64,000 bases of DNA from Hansfordia pulvinata (taxonomy: Eukaryota; Ascomycota; Sordariomycetes; Xylariales): assembly GCA_006538405.1 (NCBI GenBank), contig BJKQ01000004.1, forward strand, positions 1,612,001 to 1,676,000. Reading direction: 5' to 3'. The position numbers and the translations under genes were made by a program. The notes under the pieces were generated by a model, which worked only from the letters and a program-made list of their open reading frames with translations, did not search any database and was not told where the DNA came from. Of this stretch, positions 36,653 to 48,677 are shown piece by piece (positions within the stretch are counted from its first letter, which is position 1; each line of letters opens with the position of its first letter).

Positions 36653-37229
36653 TCCGGGGCGCACCCAACCCATGTTGTGCCTCTTTACGCACCTCGCGTC
36701 CTTTTCCTCCAACCTGATCTGTTTTCACTTTCTCTCTCTCTCTCTCTTTCTTCGCTCCTGAGCGCGCATCTTTGCATTGGCGATTATCGGCGGCGGGATC
36801 CTGGTGACGATTAATGAATGAATAATGGCATGGCGGGACGGGTCTCTCCCCGAGACGATATATACCCTGTAGCGATACTCTTTTACCCCGAATGGAATGT
36901 GAAAATTTGTCTTCAAGGACTGAGAGCAACACGAATTTTCCACTGGTCGGTTACGCGAAGCACACCTTCGATGACAAGTCGAGAAGAACTCTGTGATAAG
37001 GTGTATGATATAGATAATGTCAGTGCAAGTCTGACCTAAGTCATGAACGGATATGCCGGATCTATCGGTGACTGTAGAATATGTACATGCGCGTTTCGTC
37101 GGAAATATCAAATAGAAATGCCGTGGCTGTTGAGTGGGAAGCGGGAAAGCAAGCCGCCAGATTCTCATGCTTTCTTTCCTTTCCGCCTCTTTCAGGGCGC
37201 TCACATTGCATCTCGAGCAGTGACTGGCC
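36653..37229. other. Convergent intergenic region
   Basis: 577 nt between convergent genes, including a short (CT)n tract near 36730-36748. No gene or RNA is seen. Confidence 0.5.
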
Positions 37230-37946
37230 TCACGATCTTGTGTCGCGCTCCTTGACCCTGATGCGGAATTGCATCCTGTCTGTCGACGTGGAGCCCGACG
37301 GGAGGACCGCGCCGTCGAATCTCAGCTCGCCTGGGAGGTCTTGATCTGGATAGGTCTTGACCTGCTTTTCGTCTTGCCAGCCGATCTTGTCCTCGTCGTC
37401 GACATCCTTGTCTTCGTCACGGCGGTACGGTTCGCCCTCGGCGTTCACCAGCCTCTGGGATACTATGAGAATGTAACGCCGGGTGGCCCGGAAATAGAAA
37501 GACACCCCGTGGGTGTGCTTGTGGGTGAACATGTCCGGCGAGAAGAAGCCCGTCTTTTTCGTTCCTGCAGTCCCGGCCCAGACCGTGGCCAGCTTCTTCG
37601 GGTTCTCCTGCCAGCCGTCGGCCAGCATATACAGGATCCATCCGCGTCGCCCATTCAGCGCATTCCCCTGCACCCACTTTATGTCGGCTTCATGATCCAG
37701 AAGCCCAATTTCTCTGAACTCTTTCAGTGAAGCGAAATGCCTCTTTTCCACCACGGCCTCTCCTCCCGTGTGGTCTTGCCCGGTCCACGAGCGGGTGCCA
37801 TCACCACCATCGCCGCCATCTCTCGGGGCCATCGCCAGCCCCGCCGCTGCGTTGGCCGGCCGCTGGGTCAGGGTTCCGCCGAGCGTGGGAGCGACGACCA
37901 ACATGAGCAGTGCGAGCAGCGCGGTGAAGCGTGCCAGCAGAGACAT
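37230..37946 (-). CDS. Predicted secreted protein, unknown family
   Basis: A single exon of 238 residues starts at MSLLARFTALLALLMLVVAP, a clear signal peptide with cleavage expected near residue 21-26. An upstream in-frame ATG would add about 50 very basic residues (KRKRKRKEK), which would spoil secretion, so I prefer the internal start. The mature part contains WVQGNALNGRRGWILYMLA, TKKTGFFSPDMFTHKHTHG and an acidic patch DEDKDVDDEDK, and ends in FRIRVKERDTRS. I see no cysteine in the mature part, so it is not a typical disulfide-rich effector. Third-position C/G bias supports coding. I do not recognise the family. Confidence 0.65.
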   Translation of the reverse strand: MSLLARFTALLALLMLVVAPTLGGTLTQRPANAAAGLAMAPRDGGDGGDGTRSWTGQDHTGGEAVVEKRHFASLKEFREIGLLDHEADIKWVQGNALNGRRGWILYMLADGWQENPKKLATVWAGTAGTKKTGFFSPDMFTHKHTHGVSFYFRATRRYILIVSQRLVNAEGEPYRRDEDKDVDDEDKIGWQDEKQVKTYPDQDLPGELRFDGAVLPSGSTSTDRMQFRIRVKERDTRS

Positions 37947-40900
37947 GGCGAGCGGTCGTGTTTGCGGACCCAATGATTTCTCTTTCCTTTGTTTCCTTTC
38001 GCTCCCCTTTTCTTTTCTTTTTCTTTTTCTTTTCTCTTCGGGCACGCACTGCGGTCGGGAAGCACCTTCAAGCGTTCGGGTCGGCTGCAGCAAGATGCAT
38101 GGCGTCTTCGGGTCCCGGTCTGTAATTGCGAGGGCGGGGATAATTAGACGATGTCGTCAGACTCAGGGCCACAGAGTAGATCCTGGGAAGGGTGAACCGG
38201 GACGCGTGCAGTAAGGACGTGGAGGGGGACTTAAAGTTCGGCGCGCGGCCGCAACAGTGCGGCCGTGGGGAGGCGACGTCTGTTTCCTATTTTCCCTAGT
38301 TCGAGCGAGGCGCCGGACAGCGGGTATGCGGAATCGTGGCTATGATCGACCAAGGGTGATACCCGTGCTTGTTACGAGCATGTGTGTGATTTTTCGGCCT
38401 CGGTCGGCCCAAGCCACTGGGCGATGATGACTCGGCTCGCCACGCAACCCGGTCATGTGGGAAGGTATTCGCCCCACGAACCTTCAAGGTTGCCGCGGTC
38501 CCAGTCGAGCAATTGCCACGCGCGTTAAATCGGGGTCTTGGCCCGCTTGAACCCCGCCTGCCTCCCCCGTCGGACTCTTTATTTTGGGAATCCGTTGTCA
38601 AAGACCTGCGATGAACTTCAAGCTTTTTAGCAGCAGGCACCTGTCGAGATATGGTTTCAATGGAGATTCCAGCCGTACCTGTCGGACAGTCCGTCGTGGC
38701 TGTGATTTGGTCCCCCCTTCGCAGTCATCATGCCTTTCATAACCCTGTGCGAGAAGAACTTGGCAAGACGGGCGGCACACAGTTTTCCCACCCCGTCATC
38801 CAGATGAAGTAGATCATTGGGACAGAGATTTGTCGGTCCTTGGGCTGTTCGTTGCCCTGTTAGGCGGGCCGACTAGAGACAGGGTGTCCTTGACCAGTCG
38901 GCCGGGACCGTTGCCTGCTGGCCATGGTGGAAGGATTCTCGCCTCTGGATGCGCCACCAGCTTCGGGGTCTGCTCTTGCAAGTCAAGTCGCGGGGCTCCT
39001 AAGGTGCAATGCTCGGCTACCAAGCTGGCCACGCGCGAGTGCTCGCGTACAACCCGAAGAAGCCGTTGCCCCTTCGCGCCTCTTTGTAATCTCTCAGCCA
39101 CCTGTTTGCAACTTTCCGGGATGGACCATCAAGCTCAAACGATCCGACCCTCACGCACCAGTACTCGTAGCTCTGGCCATAAGCTGTGGCGCGTCCCACA
39201 CGCCGGGTAAGTCGCGGTGCCTTGCTGGCGACGAACGACAGCAGTGCGGCTGGTTGGCTGACCTGTGCCCAGCACTTGCCACCTCTTCTTGGGGTTCGGG
39301 GTTCATTCGTAGTTTGGGGTGGCCGGCCGCCTCTGCTATCTCATGGCCATACCAGGGGTAGAGCCGAGCTGGAAGGCAGGGTTGCAATAAGCTTCACTGC
39401 TGATCGAGGACCCCGGTCGCGACGGGGCGTTCTAAATCGGCCTTTTTCGGGCATCGCAGTCGTATGACATTAGTGAGAAGTTCGCCGCCACCGTAGTCGC
39501 CTCTTGTGCGCGGGCGAGGCCAGGTTAGGTCAAAAACAGGAACACCCATGGCCTACGGAGTGGCCAAAGAACCCGGGGCTGTGATGTGAAAGAGCAGGGG
39601 CGCAAATGGTACGGATTTGTACGGAGTAGAACGCCCCGTTATGGTTGGATCGATGCTGGCCATGTGGCGATGCGGCCCAGGATGCAGCTGCATTGCATTG
39701 TCCACAGGTGCAAGCCATCGGCATTGGGAGAGTCGAATCGAGAAGCAACGCAACGGAGGAGCTGGAGCTGTATCGGGAGGTGTAGTAAATGAGGTGCAGA
39801 ACGGAAGAGTTTTGACGATCCGGGTCAATGTTGGCTGTTGCCTCTTCTGCCCGAATGCCCTCATTTCAACAGTCGCACCTGCCAAAGTCCGGTTTCTACA
39901 GTTTACGATATTTCCATTGTAGCGCCTTCCAGTGTACGAGTAGGTCCCCATCCGTCTGTTTGTACTTACTCGTATAAGTGGCCCGTACCTGACTACGAGT
40001 ACGTGTGCAGCCCCGTCCGGTCCGTTACCGGCTGTCAGGTACCTAAGGTACCAATGGACAGAACTCGGTTCAGTACCTGGTAGGCACCAGATTCCATGGA
40101 ATCGATTGGAAGCTACTTTATTTATCCAAGGTACAATGCCGATAAAAGCTCCCCTTTCTTCACGAAAAAGACACAGAACAGAAGAGACAGAATTGGTGGT
40201 GGTGGCGGCGGCGGCGGCGGCGACGACGATGATGGGGCTGTGATTGGCCCTTCTGCCCCGGACAGTCCTGTGGATCGTCACCTTTCCTTCTTCCCTCTCC
40301 TGGTGTCTCCGCGCGATCCGGGGGTCCGTCTCCAGGTCCGGATTCGCGAGCGCGCACGAGTAGCCGCCGGGCGGCTCAGCTCCAACACGGGCCCGGGTCT
40401 GCAATGGTTTGTGATTGGGCGCCCTCGTCAGTCAAGCACCGTGCCGTCGGCCTCACAGCACTCCACGCCTGTGATGGCCATGCAGCCTCCATCACCCTCA
40501 CCACTAACCCGAACGAGCCCTAATGGCCTCCCCCGAGAGGAAGGAGAACCAACAAGTGTCCAGCTCCTCCAACCCCAACATGTGCGGACGGGCTGCTGCC
40601 GGTGATACGAGTAGTCATGGACCGAACAACAGGGCGCGTACCGAATACGCGTACTCGCACGCCAGGCACAGGCACGCCTGCACCCCGCTGCGATCGAGCA
40701 CGCACATCCATGGAATCATACGCATGTTCGACTGGACGCAGACACCCGTCTTGAAAATATTGGGGGAACGTGAGACGAGGCAGGAAAGGCAGCAGCACGG
40801 CTCTTCGCTTGCGCAACCGCAACAACGGGCTGGGGAGGAGAAGAGAAATGAGGGTTCGAGGAGCGGGCCTATCGTCGGGATCGGGAGGGGGGGGGGGGGG

Positions 40901-41362
40901 ACATGCGCGCACACACACACACGACCAACCTGCCTCCTGACTACGGGTACTCGTACTATTCGGCCTCTGCTCGTCGAGAACACGACCGAGCTAAGGCCCT
41001 TGGCGGCGGGCCAGCGACGGCCGACCAACGACGACGACGAGTCACGGTAGAGAAGCACACACCGTGTACGGAGCCGACCAGGGGGGAAGGGGATAGCTCC
41101 GGAACCTCAAGGTCGAGCGGTATGTTGGGGTCATTGCAAGCCATCTATAAAACCTCGCATTGTCGTTCGACGGCGGCCACCAGATGCAGCACGCACGGCT
41201 TCTACTCGTACTTGGACGAAACAGCAAAGACAGTCTCGACCCTCGACTATAATCCTGCCGCAGCATCACGAGGCCCCAGCTCAAGAATCCGCCCGCCCGC
41301 TCGCTCGCCATAGTCAGCACATAGGATTCGAGAAGAGAACGCCTGCCAACAGACGGGCAGAG
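37947..41362. other. Divergent intergenic region
   Basis: About 3.4 kb between the two divergent secreted-protein genes, without a gene that I can support. It holds TACGAGTA/TACTCGTA at about 39159, 39934, 39969, 39996, 40609, 40944 and 41204, paired GGTACC sites near 40038-40052, a GGT/GGC/GAC trinucleotide tract (about 40195-40235) and a G run (40887-40900). Confidence 0.5.
40887..40900. repeat. G14 homopolymer followed by (CA)n
   Basis: Fourteen G's are followed by ACATGCGCGC and a short ACACACACAC run. Confidence 0.85.
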
Positions 41363-41974
41363 ATGCACTTCACCACAGCCCTCACGGCCCTCGCCCTGGC
41401 CGCCGCCACCGCCCGGGCCGCGCCGCAGCAGCAGCATCAACAGCAAGCACGCCGCCGCGAACCCGCCCCGGCAACCCAACAGACCTGCCTCTTGGTCCCG
41501 GCCTTCGACGCCCCGCAGCCAGCCGACAACCTGCCCGCCTGCTGGGCCTGGACACAGACGGTAGACACGCCCTCCGCATACTGCGAGGCCACCTCGCCCC
41601 CGGGCCCCCTCTCCGCTCCTGCCTCCGCCGCCGCCGCCGCCGCCGCAGGGTCTCCGCCGTCCTCCTGGCTGGCCGACTGCGTCGCCGCTCTCCGCGATGC
41701 CAATCCGCCGTCGCGGGAGTACTACGTCGCGGCCTGGGACAGCGCGGCCTGGGCGACACTGGCGCTCCCCTCCTCCGCCGCCGCCGACGGCAAGTGCGCG
41801 CTGCAGATCCGCCCGGCGCCCCGGCAACAAGGGGACCACGACCAGATACACATTTCGGGCGGGGACCTGGCCGGCCTGCTGGACGGGGCGCGCAAGGCGG
41901 CGGGCAGCGGCGGCGTCAGCGGCTCGGCGACGTGCTACTCTTACCCGCTGGACTGGAGGGTCGTGCCCTTGTAA
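41363..41974 (+). CDS. Small secreted protein with six cysteines
   Basis: A single exon of 203 residues. MHFTTALTALALAAATARAA is a signal peptide with probable cleavage after ARA. The mature chain begins with a Gln-rich stretch and carries six Cys (in QTCLL, PACWAW, AYCEA, ADCVAA, GKCAL and ATCYSY), an even number compatible with three disulfides. An Ala/Pro-rich linker lies in the middle, and it ends SYPLDWRVVPL. No catalytic domain is recognised. Length, secretion and cysteine content fit fungal small secreted or effector-like proteins, but that is a category, not a function. The strong C/G third-position bias supports coding. Confidence 0.7.
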   Translation: MHFTTALTALALAAATARAAPQQQHQQQARRREPAPATQQTCLLVPAFDAPQPADNLPACWAWTQTVDTPSAYCEATSPPGPLSAPASAAAAAAAGSPPSSWLADCVAALRDANPPSREYYVAAWDSAAWATLALPSSAAADGKCALQIRPAPRQQGDHDQIHISGGDLAGLLDGARKAAGSGGVSGSATCYSYPLDWRVVPL

Positions 41975-42845
41975 GATGAAGGAGAGCAGAGAGCGAGCAG
42001 AGAACAGCCAGAAGGAGAAGGGAAGGGTTTCTTACAGGCGTTCTTTAGTAGCTGAGGCCAGGGGTCAGGTCATGGCTTCCAAAGACCCTCGCGCTGGCTT
42101 CGGGCGGGGCATGTATATGAATAGTATGCCAGGGGCGACGGCAGAATGTACAAATGGGAGAGTGGAAGAAATCAAAACGCTCGATCTCCTCGCCTCAGCT
42201 GTCGCAAGCCAAGGAGTCCTCGCAACCAGGGACGCTGGATCGCACTCCGACATATCCGCACTGGCTTCGACCATACCTATAGCCACCGACCTGTCGTAGG
42301 TTGCTGAGCATGCACAGACCAGGCCACGACAGTGCAAAGACGATTTCATCGGGCCGGCGCAGAAGAATAGACCCCTCGGTATTACTAATCATCTTTTATT
42401 TTTTAATACACGAGTCTCGTGCAGATGCCTGTCAACGAGGCTGCGAGACTCGGCGAAGAAGAATCATATGGCCATACCTGCGTAGCGAGATCATGCCCGC
42501 CAGCCTCTGTCTCTGCGGGATGACGCCTCCGCGCTGTCTATGTCTTCGCTCCTCGTGATGACGGCCCCATTCCTTCAGACACACATAGACGCGCGCGGGC
42601 GGGGTTTTTGTTTTTTGTGAGCCGCGGAGCAGGCTCTGAGAACTCTAGTAGAAAGGGATTCGCTCATTGTGTTGATGGTAAACGGTTGAAACATGTCATC
42701 CCATAACTCCTCGGTCATGAATGCATCCGAGCCGCCGGATTCGTCACAAGTCGTGTCCCCAGGCGCTGATGTTGTTTTTTACATAACCACAATCCAATCA
42801 TTATCGCTAAGTCGAGCAAATGCCGGGCGAGATTGATGAGCGCGT
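41975..42845. other. Convergent intergenic region
   Basis: 871 nt between convergent genes, with no gene seen. Presumably the 3' UTRs of the secreted protein and of striatin. Confidence 0.5.
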
Positions 42846-45636
42846 TCAGCGGGCAAAGACCTTGACTATGCCGTCTCCACCGCCGCTGACTACCCAACGC
42901 CCGTCTTGGCTCCACACCACGGAGCAGACGCCTTCACCCCGCATCATACGATGGCTGGTGACCTCCTGCGTGCAGTTCCTCTTTTCGAGGGACCAGAAAC
43001 GCAGGCTGGCGTCATGGCCGGCAGAGACCAGCTCCCGGCCATCGGGGCTCAAGGACAAGCTCGATATCGCCGCGGGATGTGCCACCATGTTGTAGGTGCA
43101 TTGTCCTGAAAGCTCGTTAGCATCTCGGCGCATGCACGCCGTTGTTGATGTGAATAACATACCGCTGTTGGCATCAAAGAATCGGATGAATCGATCCTCG
43201 TGGCCCGAAATGATTACGCCCTCCACACCACTGGCCGCAGTGCCGCTCCCGCCTGTCGGGGCACTTGCGTCTTCATCGCCCAGGCCCGTGTTTGGGGTCT
43301 GATCCAAGCCCGCCGTGGTTGCAACGACGGCATTGACACTCGTGGCCATGGTGTCGTCATACGTTTCAAGGCTGGCCATTGACCCAATCTCTTCGCCCGA
43401 CTTGGTGTCGAATACCATGATGGCAGCGTCCGAGTAGCTGACGACGAAGTTCTCGCCGTTCGCCGACAGCGGGGCAATGCTCGTGGGCGAGGCTGTTGAT
43501 CCGTTGGCGCGGCGGACGTCATGAACCAGAGTGTAGTTGAATGGCGAGTTAGACGCCATATTAGGCTGAGGCGAGCTCGGGAACTGCGAGCCTGAACTCA
43601 TCGAGTTTCCTCGGACACGCCCACCGGTGGCGCGGCGGCCTGTTGGGCCAGGCTGAGGAGAGGTCAGTTGAGGCGGCGCGCTGACCGCCCATATTTTGAT
43701 GGCGCCGTCGGCAGCACCAGAGACGACAAGAATGCGGTCTGGGGACCCGTAGGAGCTGGACTGTCCGAACACACTGCCAAGAGTAGCGGGCAGCACGCAG
43801 ATGGCCCAGATGGCGTTGGTATGGCCTTCCAGCGTGGCCTTGGGGTCAACCCGGCCACGTTCCCAAACCCTGATGGTCGCATCTTGACCTCCCGAAAAGA
43901 TCCAGCCGTCGCCCTGAGCACGGCCGCCCGTTGAGAAGTTAGGCGATGGGGACCAAGAGGTCAGGCACAGTACGGCGCCAGAATGTCCACGGTGCGTGAA
44001 GTCGGCGGTCACGTCAAGATCCGACGTGGGGTTTTGGCCGGGGACTTCGCGGGGTATGTGGAACCTCTTGATGAGGCCGTCGTCTCCTGCAGTGCATATT
44101 TCAGGCTCCCCGGGGCTTCCACCTCCAGAGAAGATGACGTTTCGGACAGTGTTAAGATGACCACGTAGGCCGTATCGTAGCTTGAAGTTGCCGCTGTCGG
44201 CCTTCTGGCTGAGGGCATCAAGAGCTTGGTCCTGGGCCTCAAGGCTTCTGCGGCGGGACATGGAAGTCTTTCTTCTATGGGACTGCGCGCCGCGGCTTGG
44301 AGACTTGGGCAAGTTGTCGGCAGTGGGAAAGACATCAGTGTCTGGCCGATGAGTCATGTTTTGGAGTGGCTGCGAGTTGGTAGGCTCGGGAAACGAGGCA
44401 TCGTTAAAGTCCCAACCATCATTCTCAACGGCTTCTTGTCGTTTCGGTCTGTCGTGCTTCTCTGCCACAGAGTGCGCGTCGTTCAACCCAGACATGTTGT
44501 CAAAGGCGCCACGGTCAGTTTCGGCGGGATCGCGCCTCGATTGGGACTCCTGCCCACGTCCCATCCCAGCAGGTGGCCAGTCACTCGAGTTTGGGAACAA
44601 AGGCCCGCCGTGGTCATTGGACCTGATCATGGGAGCAGCTTGCAGATCAGCGCGCTGGCGGTTCCGCGAGACATCCTGTTCGACAGCGCGGCTTTGCGGG
44701 GGTTGATGGTTGGTGTTGACGTTTTGTTGCGATGCATCCCGGACGTAATTCTGGTTCCCCGCAGCGGCTGGAAGGCGGCAGGGTCGAGGGGCTGTTGACC
44801 AAAGGGCAGACCGAAAGCTTCGTTTTCACGAAGATCATCCAGCATAGGCAAAGGGGGAGACTCCCGCGGGGGGTTTGGATTCGCGGGGGTAATCATCAAG
44901 TAGGTGAACTGGGCCTGGCACTCGTCCAGGAACGACTTCAGTTGCTCGCGCTCATCATCCTCTTGGGCTCGCTCTCCAACGACACCCTCGAGACCAGAGA
45001 CAGGATCGTGCGGGTGCTCATTAGAGGCTGGTTCGTGTCAGCGCATGGCCATCTTCGAGCCGAGAGCGCATGGGCAGTCAGGCACAGGGATAGTCAACTC
45101 ACACTTTAGCTTCTCTTGGATGACTGCGTCCCTGTCAATCTTGGGCGGTTGCTTGACGGAGTGGTCCGCAGAGGAAGCCGCGGCGCCCTTGATCTGTGCA
45201 GCCTGATCCTTGACCTTCTTTTCGAGGATAGCGACGTATCTCTTGAGGGCCTTTTGGGTAGCGTCGGCCCGCCGGGCGGAGCCCTCGAGCGCTGCCACGC
45301 GGGCCTTCATCTCCTGGCGCTCGATTTCCCAGGCATTTCGGTCGCGTTCATGGCGATGCCATTCGGTCTGGAGGAAGCGCATTACACCTGCGTGGCGAAG
45401 CAGATTAGAATCATGCACAATGGCAATTCATTGCCGCACATACCTTGGAGCGTGTATTCGGTGGCCTGGGGATGCCCGGAGCCGTTGTGCATAGCTCCTG
45501 ACACATCGTGGCCATTGCCGTTGCTGACGCCGACGTTAGGCCCCTGAGAACCCATGGAGATAGGCATGCCTCCTTGGCCAGCAGTCCCAGCTCCGTTGCC
45601 AGCAGCGCCCATGGCCGAGACCTGTTGCCAGTTCAT
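42846..45636 (-). CDS. pro11: Striatin (STRIPAK scaffold, PRO11/HAM-3 type), one frame break
   Basis: Four exons, complement(42846..43105, 43163..45027, 45103..45387, 45444..45636), with GTATGT, GTGAGT and GTATGT donors. The N-terminus has [19 protein letters not shown] and a coiled coil of about 65 residues, the conserved striatin segment that binds PP2A and other STRIPAK subunits. A disordered middle follows, then about seven WD40 repeats ([74 protein letters not shown]). In Sordaria and Neurospora this protein is needed for fruiting-body development and hyphal fusion. The intron 43106-43162 is a multiple of three and lacks stops, so it can be misread as coding. The frame breaks in the G run complementary to 44757-44760; the exons total 3n+2 nt, and one added base gives 867 residues. 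Confidence 0.92.
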
Positions 45637-48140
45637 AGACGGCAGGCTTCCCGGATGGGCGATGGTCGAGGGCTAGCCAAGTTCACCAGGGGTCTTTTGC
45701 TGTCAGGGTGCAAATAGACATGCGCTCGGGTGGAGAGATGATGATGGAGGTGTCGGGTGAAGGGGGCGGCGTCAAGCCAGGATGCGCTTCGTCGCTTGGT
45801 CTGTTGTCGTTTCGTGTCGGATCGGGTCGTGGCGCGGCGTGTCGTTGCGTTCGTGGCAGGATGTGGGTTGATAGTACAGCGAGGGAGCTATACAGTCGCG
45901 ATAGCAGGAAAGAGCTACAGCAGACAAGACTGGCGGTATCGACTGGCGATTATCTGAGGGACAGCGAGGGTGTGGGTAGCTGGAGGTCGCCGCAGCAGTG
46001 GCAGCTGGTAAGCCGGTCGGATTGAGAGTGCGAGCGGATTATTATGTGGCGGGATGAAGAGTTAGCGCCAAGGCCCTCGTGCTGCCTGGGTCGAGGCTGT
46101 CAAGCTGGAAAGCAGGCTCCCAAGGCTGAGTGTCAGGCGCCGGTGGCAGGCTGTCGGTCAGGATGCGGTTGAGGTCGGTGGCCACGCGACGCGGTAGGAT
46201 CGACGATGTTGAAGGTGTCAAGTCAGCTACACGTAAGGCTACGAGTACACGTTGGAGCGTCTTTCGCCAGCACAGGTCCAAGGGTGTTGGTGCAGATGCG
46301 TGCTGGTGCAAACGCCGGTGCAACGGGCGGTTACGGGCGGTGGAAGTATCCGTACTCCGTACAACCCAGCCAGGCTGGGGATGATTTGGCGCGCGTCTCT
46401 GCGGACGGCCAGGGGTCAGTCACATTGTCAGCATGGTGAAGTCCGAGTACCTACAAGTATCCAATCACCTAGCGACGGTGCGTCGTGTACGTCTTTCGTT
46501 CTAATGAGCCTCCTCGACGGTTATGGTTGGGCCTGACGATCTGTATGGTACCCTTGAGTACCTCCACCTTAGAGGTGTCTAAACGGTGAACCTTAGCTTC
46601 GATACCGTAATTTCCCGCCTGCGAGCCCTGAGGGCAAACTGGCGCTAGCGCCCACGAGCAGCTACGCTCGCTGCAGATTCTTGCGGCTACCGAGAGTAAC
46701 GGCAGCAAAACAATAAAGCATGGGAACCAGGGCTATTGTGATTCTCGTCCTCGTTCAGTGTGGGGTCCGAATCGCATACCAACTGGACAGAGACCTACTT
46801 ACCAGAGCTAGTGGGCCTACTTCTGTCTCGATCTGCCCCTGCGTATGCCTGCTGCTGCATTTGATGGTCCTGCGGGTGTGTCTAACAAGTGGTCGAATCC
46901 TGTTGCTTGTCAAGCCCGGTAGTTTGGTTAGGTAAGCTTTGAGCTGGCGACTTCTCCGGAGCCTAGAGGAACTGTTACATTGTGGTGTAGATATGGTCCA
47001 TACCACGCACCGAGCGCTCGTAATCGTCGCCGTTGAAACCACAAACTGGAAGGCGTTACTTTACAACATAGAAAGTCTTAGGTACCTTATCAGGTACGTT
47101 GGAGGTGCAGCGATAAATAGATATGTGGGTACTTGTACGAGTGCCGGCACCACGCTGTACAGAACCCCCTCACAGATAACTGTCACGAATACCTTACCAG
47201 CTCAGTCGATGTCTTTTCAATGATGGAACCCACCTTTCCGAAACTGAGTAGGTATATATAGGCCGTGAGATCGCACAGAAAACATTGAGACCGTTGCGAA
47301 ACAATGATGCTGAGGTTCAATAAGATTAGTTACATATGCTGATGGCGAACTCCGATGGTGGCGGGCAGATCATGGTAGACATGCCATGTATGCCCGGTCC
47401 AAACAGGGCTGTCGAAGCGCGTTGGACGCATAATGTAAAGAACAATAGAAAGACCCGCATCGAAGCGAACGAGCATGATAGCAGAAGACATTCCCAGGCT
47501 GCGGCCACATGGAAGCTTGCGTGCTGTCTCGTCAGTGATTCTAGCCTGAGGCGCATCGCATTTGTTAGATCAGAATGCATCCGTCGTAGCCACTTGGCGA
47601 ATATGTAAGATGCTGGGTACTGCCGCCAGTGCATCAGTACTTTCCCTTGGCCGTTGCGCGTGGACAGCGTGTGGCTTATCCCCGATTCGCGGCGCGCACT
47701 TCCCGCCGCCCATAGGTACGCCTCGAAGACGGACGGAGCCGTGGACCTCGGCTGTTGGCGTAATGTGGGCCCGCCGTCCCGGGCCCGGTAACCCGCCTCC
47801 AAACGGAGATGGACCCTGGGACCCCTGTGTGCCAGGAGCCTCTTGTTGAAGCTGAGCTGCTGCCCTGGATTCATGATTCCCACTGCAAAAGCAGATCCAG
47901 GGACAATTCAGAAGTCGCGCTTGCTGGTACATCGTCCCCCAAGCCTCGAGCAACACCGAGACAAAAACGATCTTCAGACCCGACACGCCCCGCGCGAGAG
48001 ACCACACCCGGCGCCATCCATCACTGCCAGCGCCACGCCCGGCACAACGCACAGCAGACAGACGAGGCCAGCGAGAGCGGCAGCAAAGCAACGCCGGGGC
48101 TCACCAACTTCTGACACCCGAGGCATAGACCAGCGCCACC
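45637..48140. other. Divergent intergenic region
   Basis: About 2.5 kb between the divergent striatin and thioesterase genes. The first ~350 nt are the likely striatin leader. Nothing else is recognisable apart from TACGAGTA near 46231 and GGTACCT near 47079. Confidence 0.5.
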
Positions 48141-48677
48141 ATGAGTACGAGTACCAAGAAGGGCGTCGAAGGGGTGAAGGAGTACATCGAGTTGGCGCGA
48201 GAGCGGAACTGGGGCGGGGCGCCCGAGGACCGAGACTGGGACTACCTGACGGTGCCGCGCCTGCGAGTTGTGTCGCACTCGCCCGAGGGCTCGACGGCGC
48301 ACCCGTGGGTGGTGTTCCGGATGCGCGTCGAGCCGGACCAGTGCAACCCGATGGGCAACCTGCACGGGGGCGCGGCGGCGACGCTGTTCGACGCGTGCAC
48401 CAGCTTCGCCCTCAAGATGTGGCCCTCGACGGGGCCCGGCCTGTGGCAGTACATGGGCGTCAGCCGCACGCTCAACGTCAGCTATCTGCGGCCCATCCCG
48501 CGAGGCACCGAGATCGACCTGCGCGCCGAGGTCATGCAGGTCGGGCGCCGCCTCGCCACCATCCGCGGCACCATCCGCGTGGCTTCTGGCGAGGACGGGA
48601 GCGCCGACGATGGCGCCCTCTTGGCCACCTGCGAGCACGGCAAGGTCAATACGGACCCGCCGGCGGAGAAACTGTGA
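48141..48677 (+). CDS. Hotdog-fold acyl-CoA thioesterase (ACOT13/PaaI-like, 4HBT)
   Basis: A single exon of 178 residues. The hotdog domain covers about residues 55-170. MGNLHGGAAATLFDACTSF (71-89) contains the PaaI/ACOT13 signature HGG and an acidic residue at Asp84 on the central helix that activates water in this family. SRTLNVSYLRPIPRGTEIDL and GRRLATIRGTI are the expected core strands. Family members hydrolyse acyl-CoA or aryl-CoA thioesters; human ACOT13 is mitochondrial or cytosolic. There is no signal peptide, and the N-terminal 50 residues are not part of the domain. The start codon sits in ATGAGTACGAGTACC, one of the few copies of the window-wide TACGAGTA motif inside a gene. The substrate cannot be inferred. 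Confidence 0.88.
   Translation: MSTSTKKGVEGVKEYIELARERNWGGAPEDRDWDYLTVPRLRVVSHSPEGSTAHPWVVFRMRVEPDQCNPMGNLHGGAAATLFDACTSFALKMWPSTGPGLWQYMGVSRTLNVSYLRPIPRGTEIDLRAEVMQVGRRLATIRGTIRVASGEDGSADDGALLATCEHGKVNTDPPAEKL

Noticed and set aside
43106..43162. Additional 19 residues in striatin ([18 protein letters not shown])
   Set aside because: The segment is an in-frame 57-nt intron with GTATGT donor, CTAAC branch point and CAG acceptor; removing it restores WD40 continuity.
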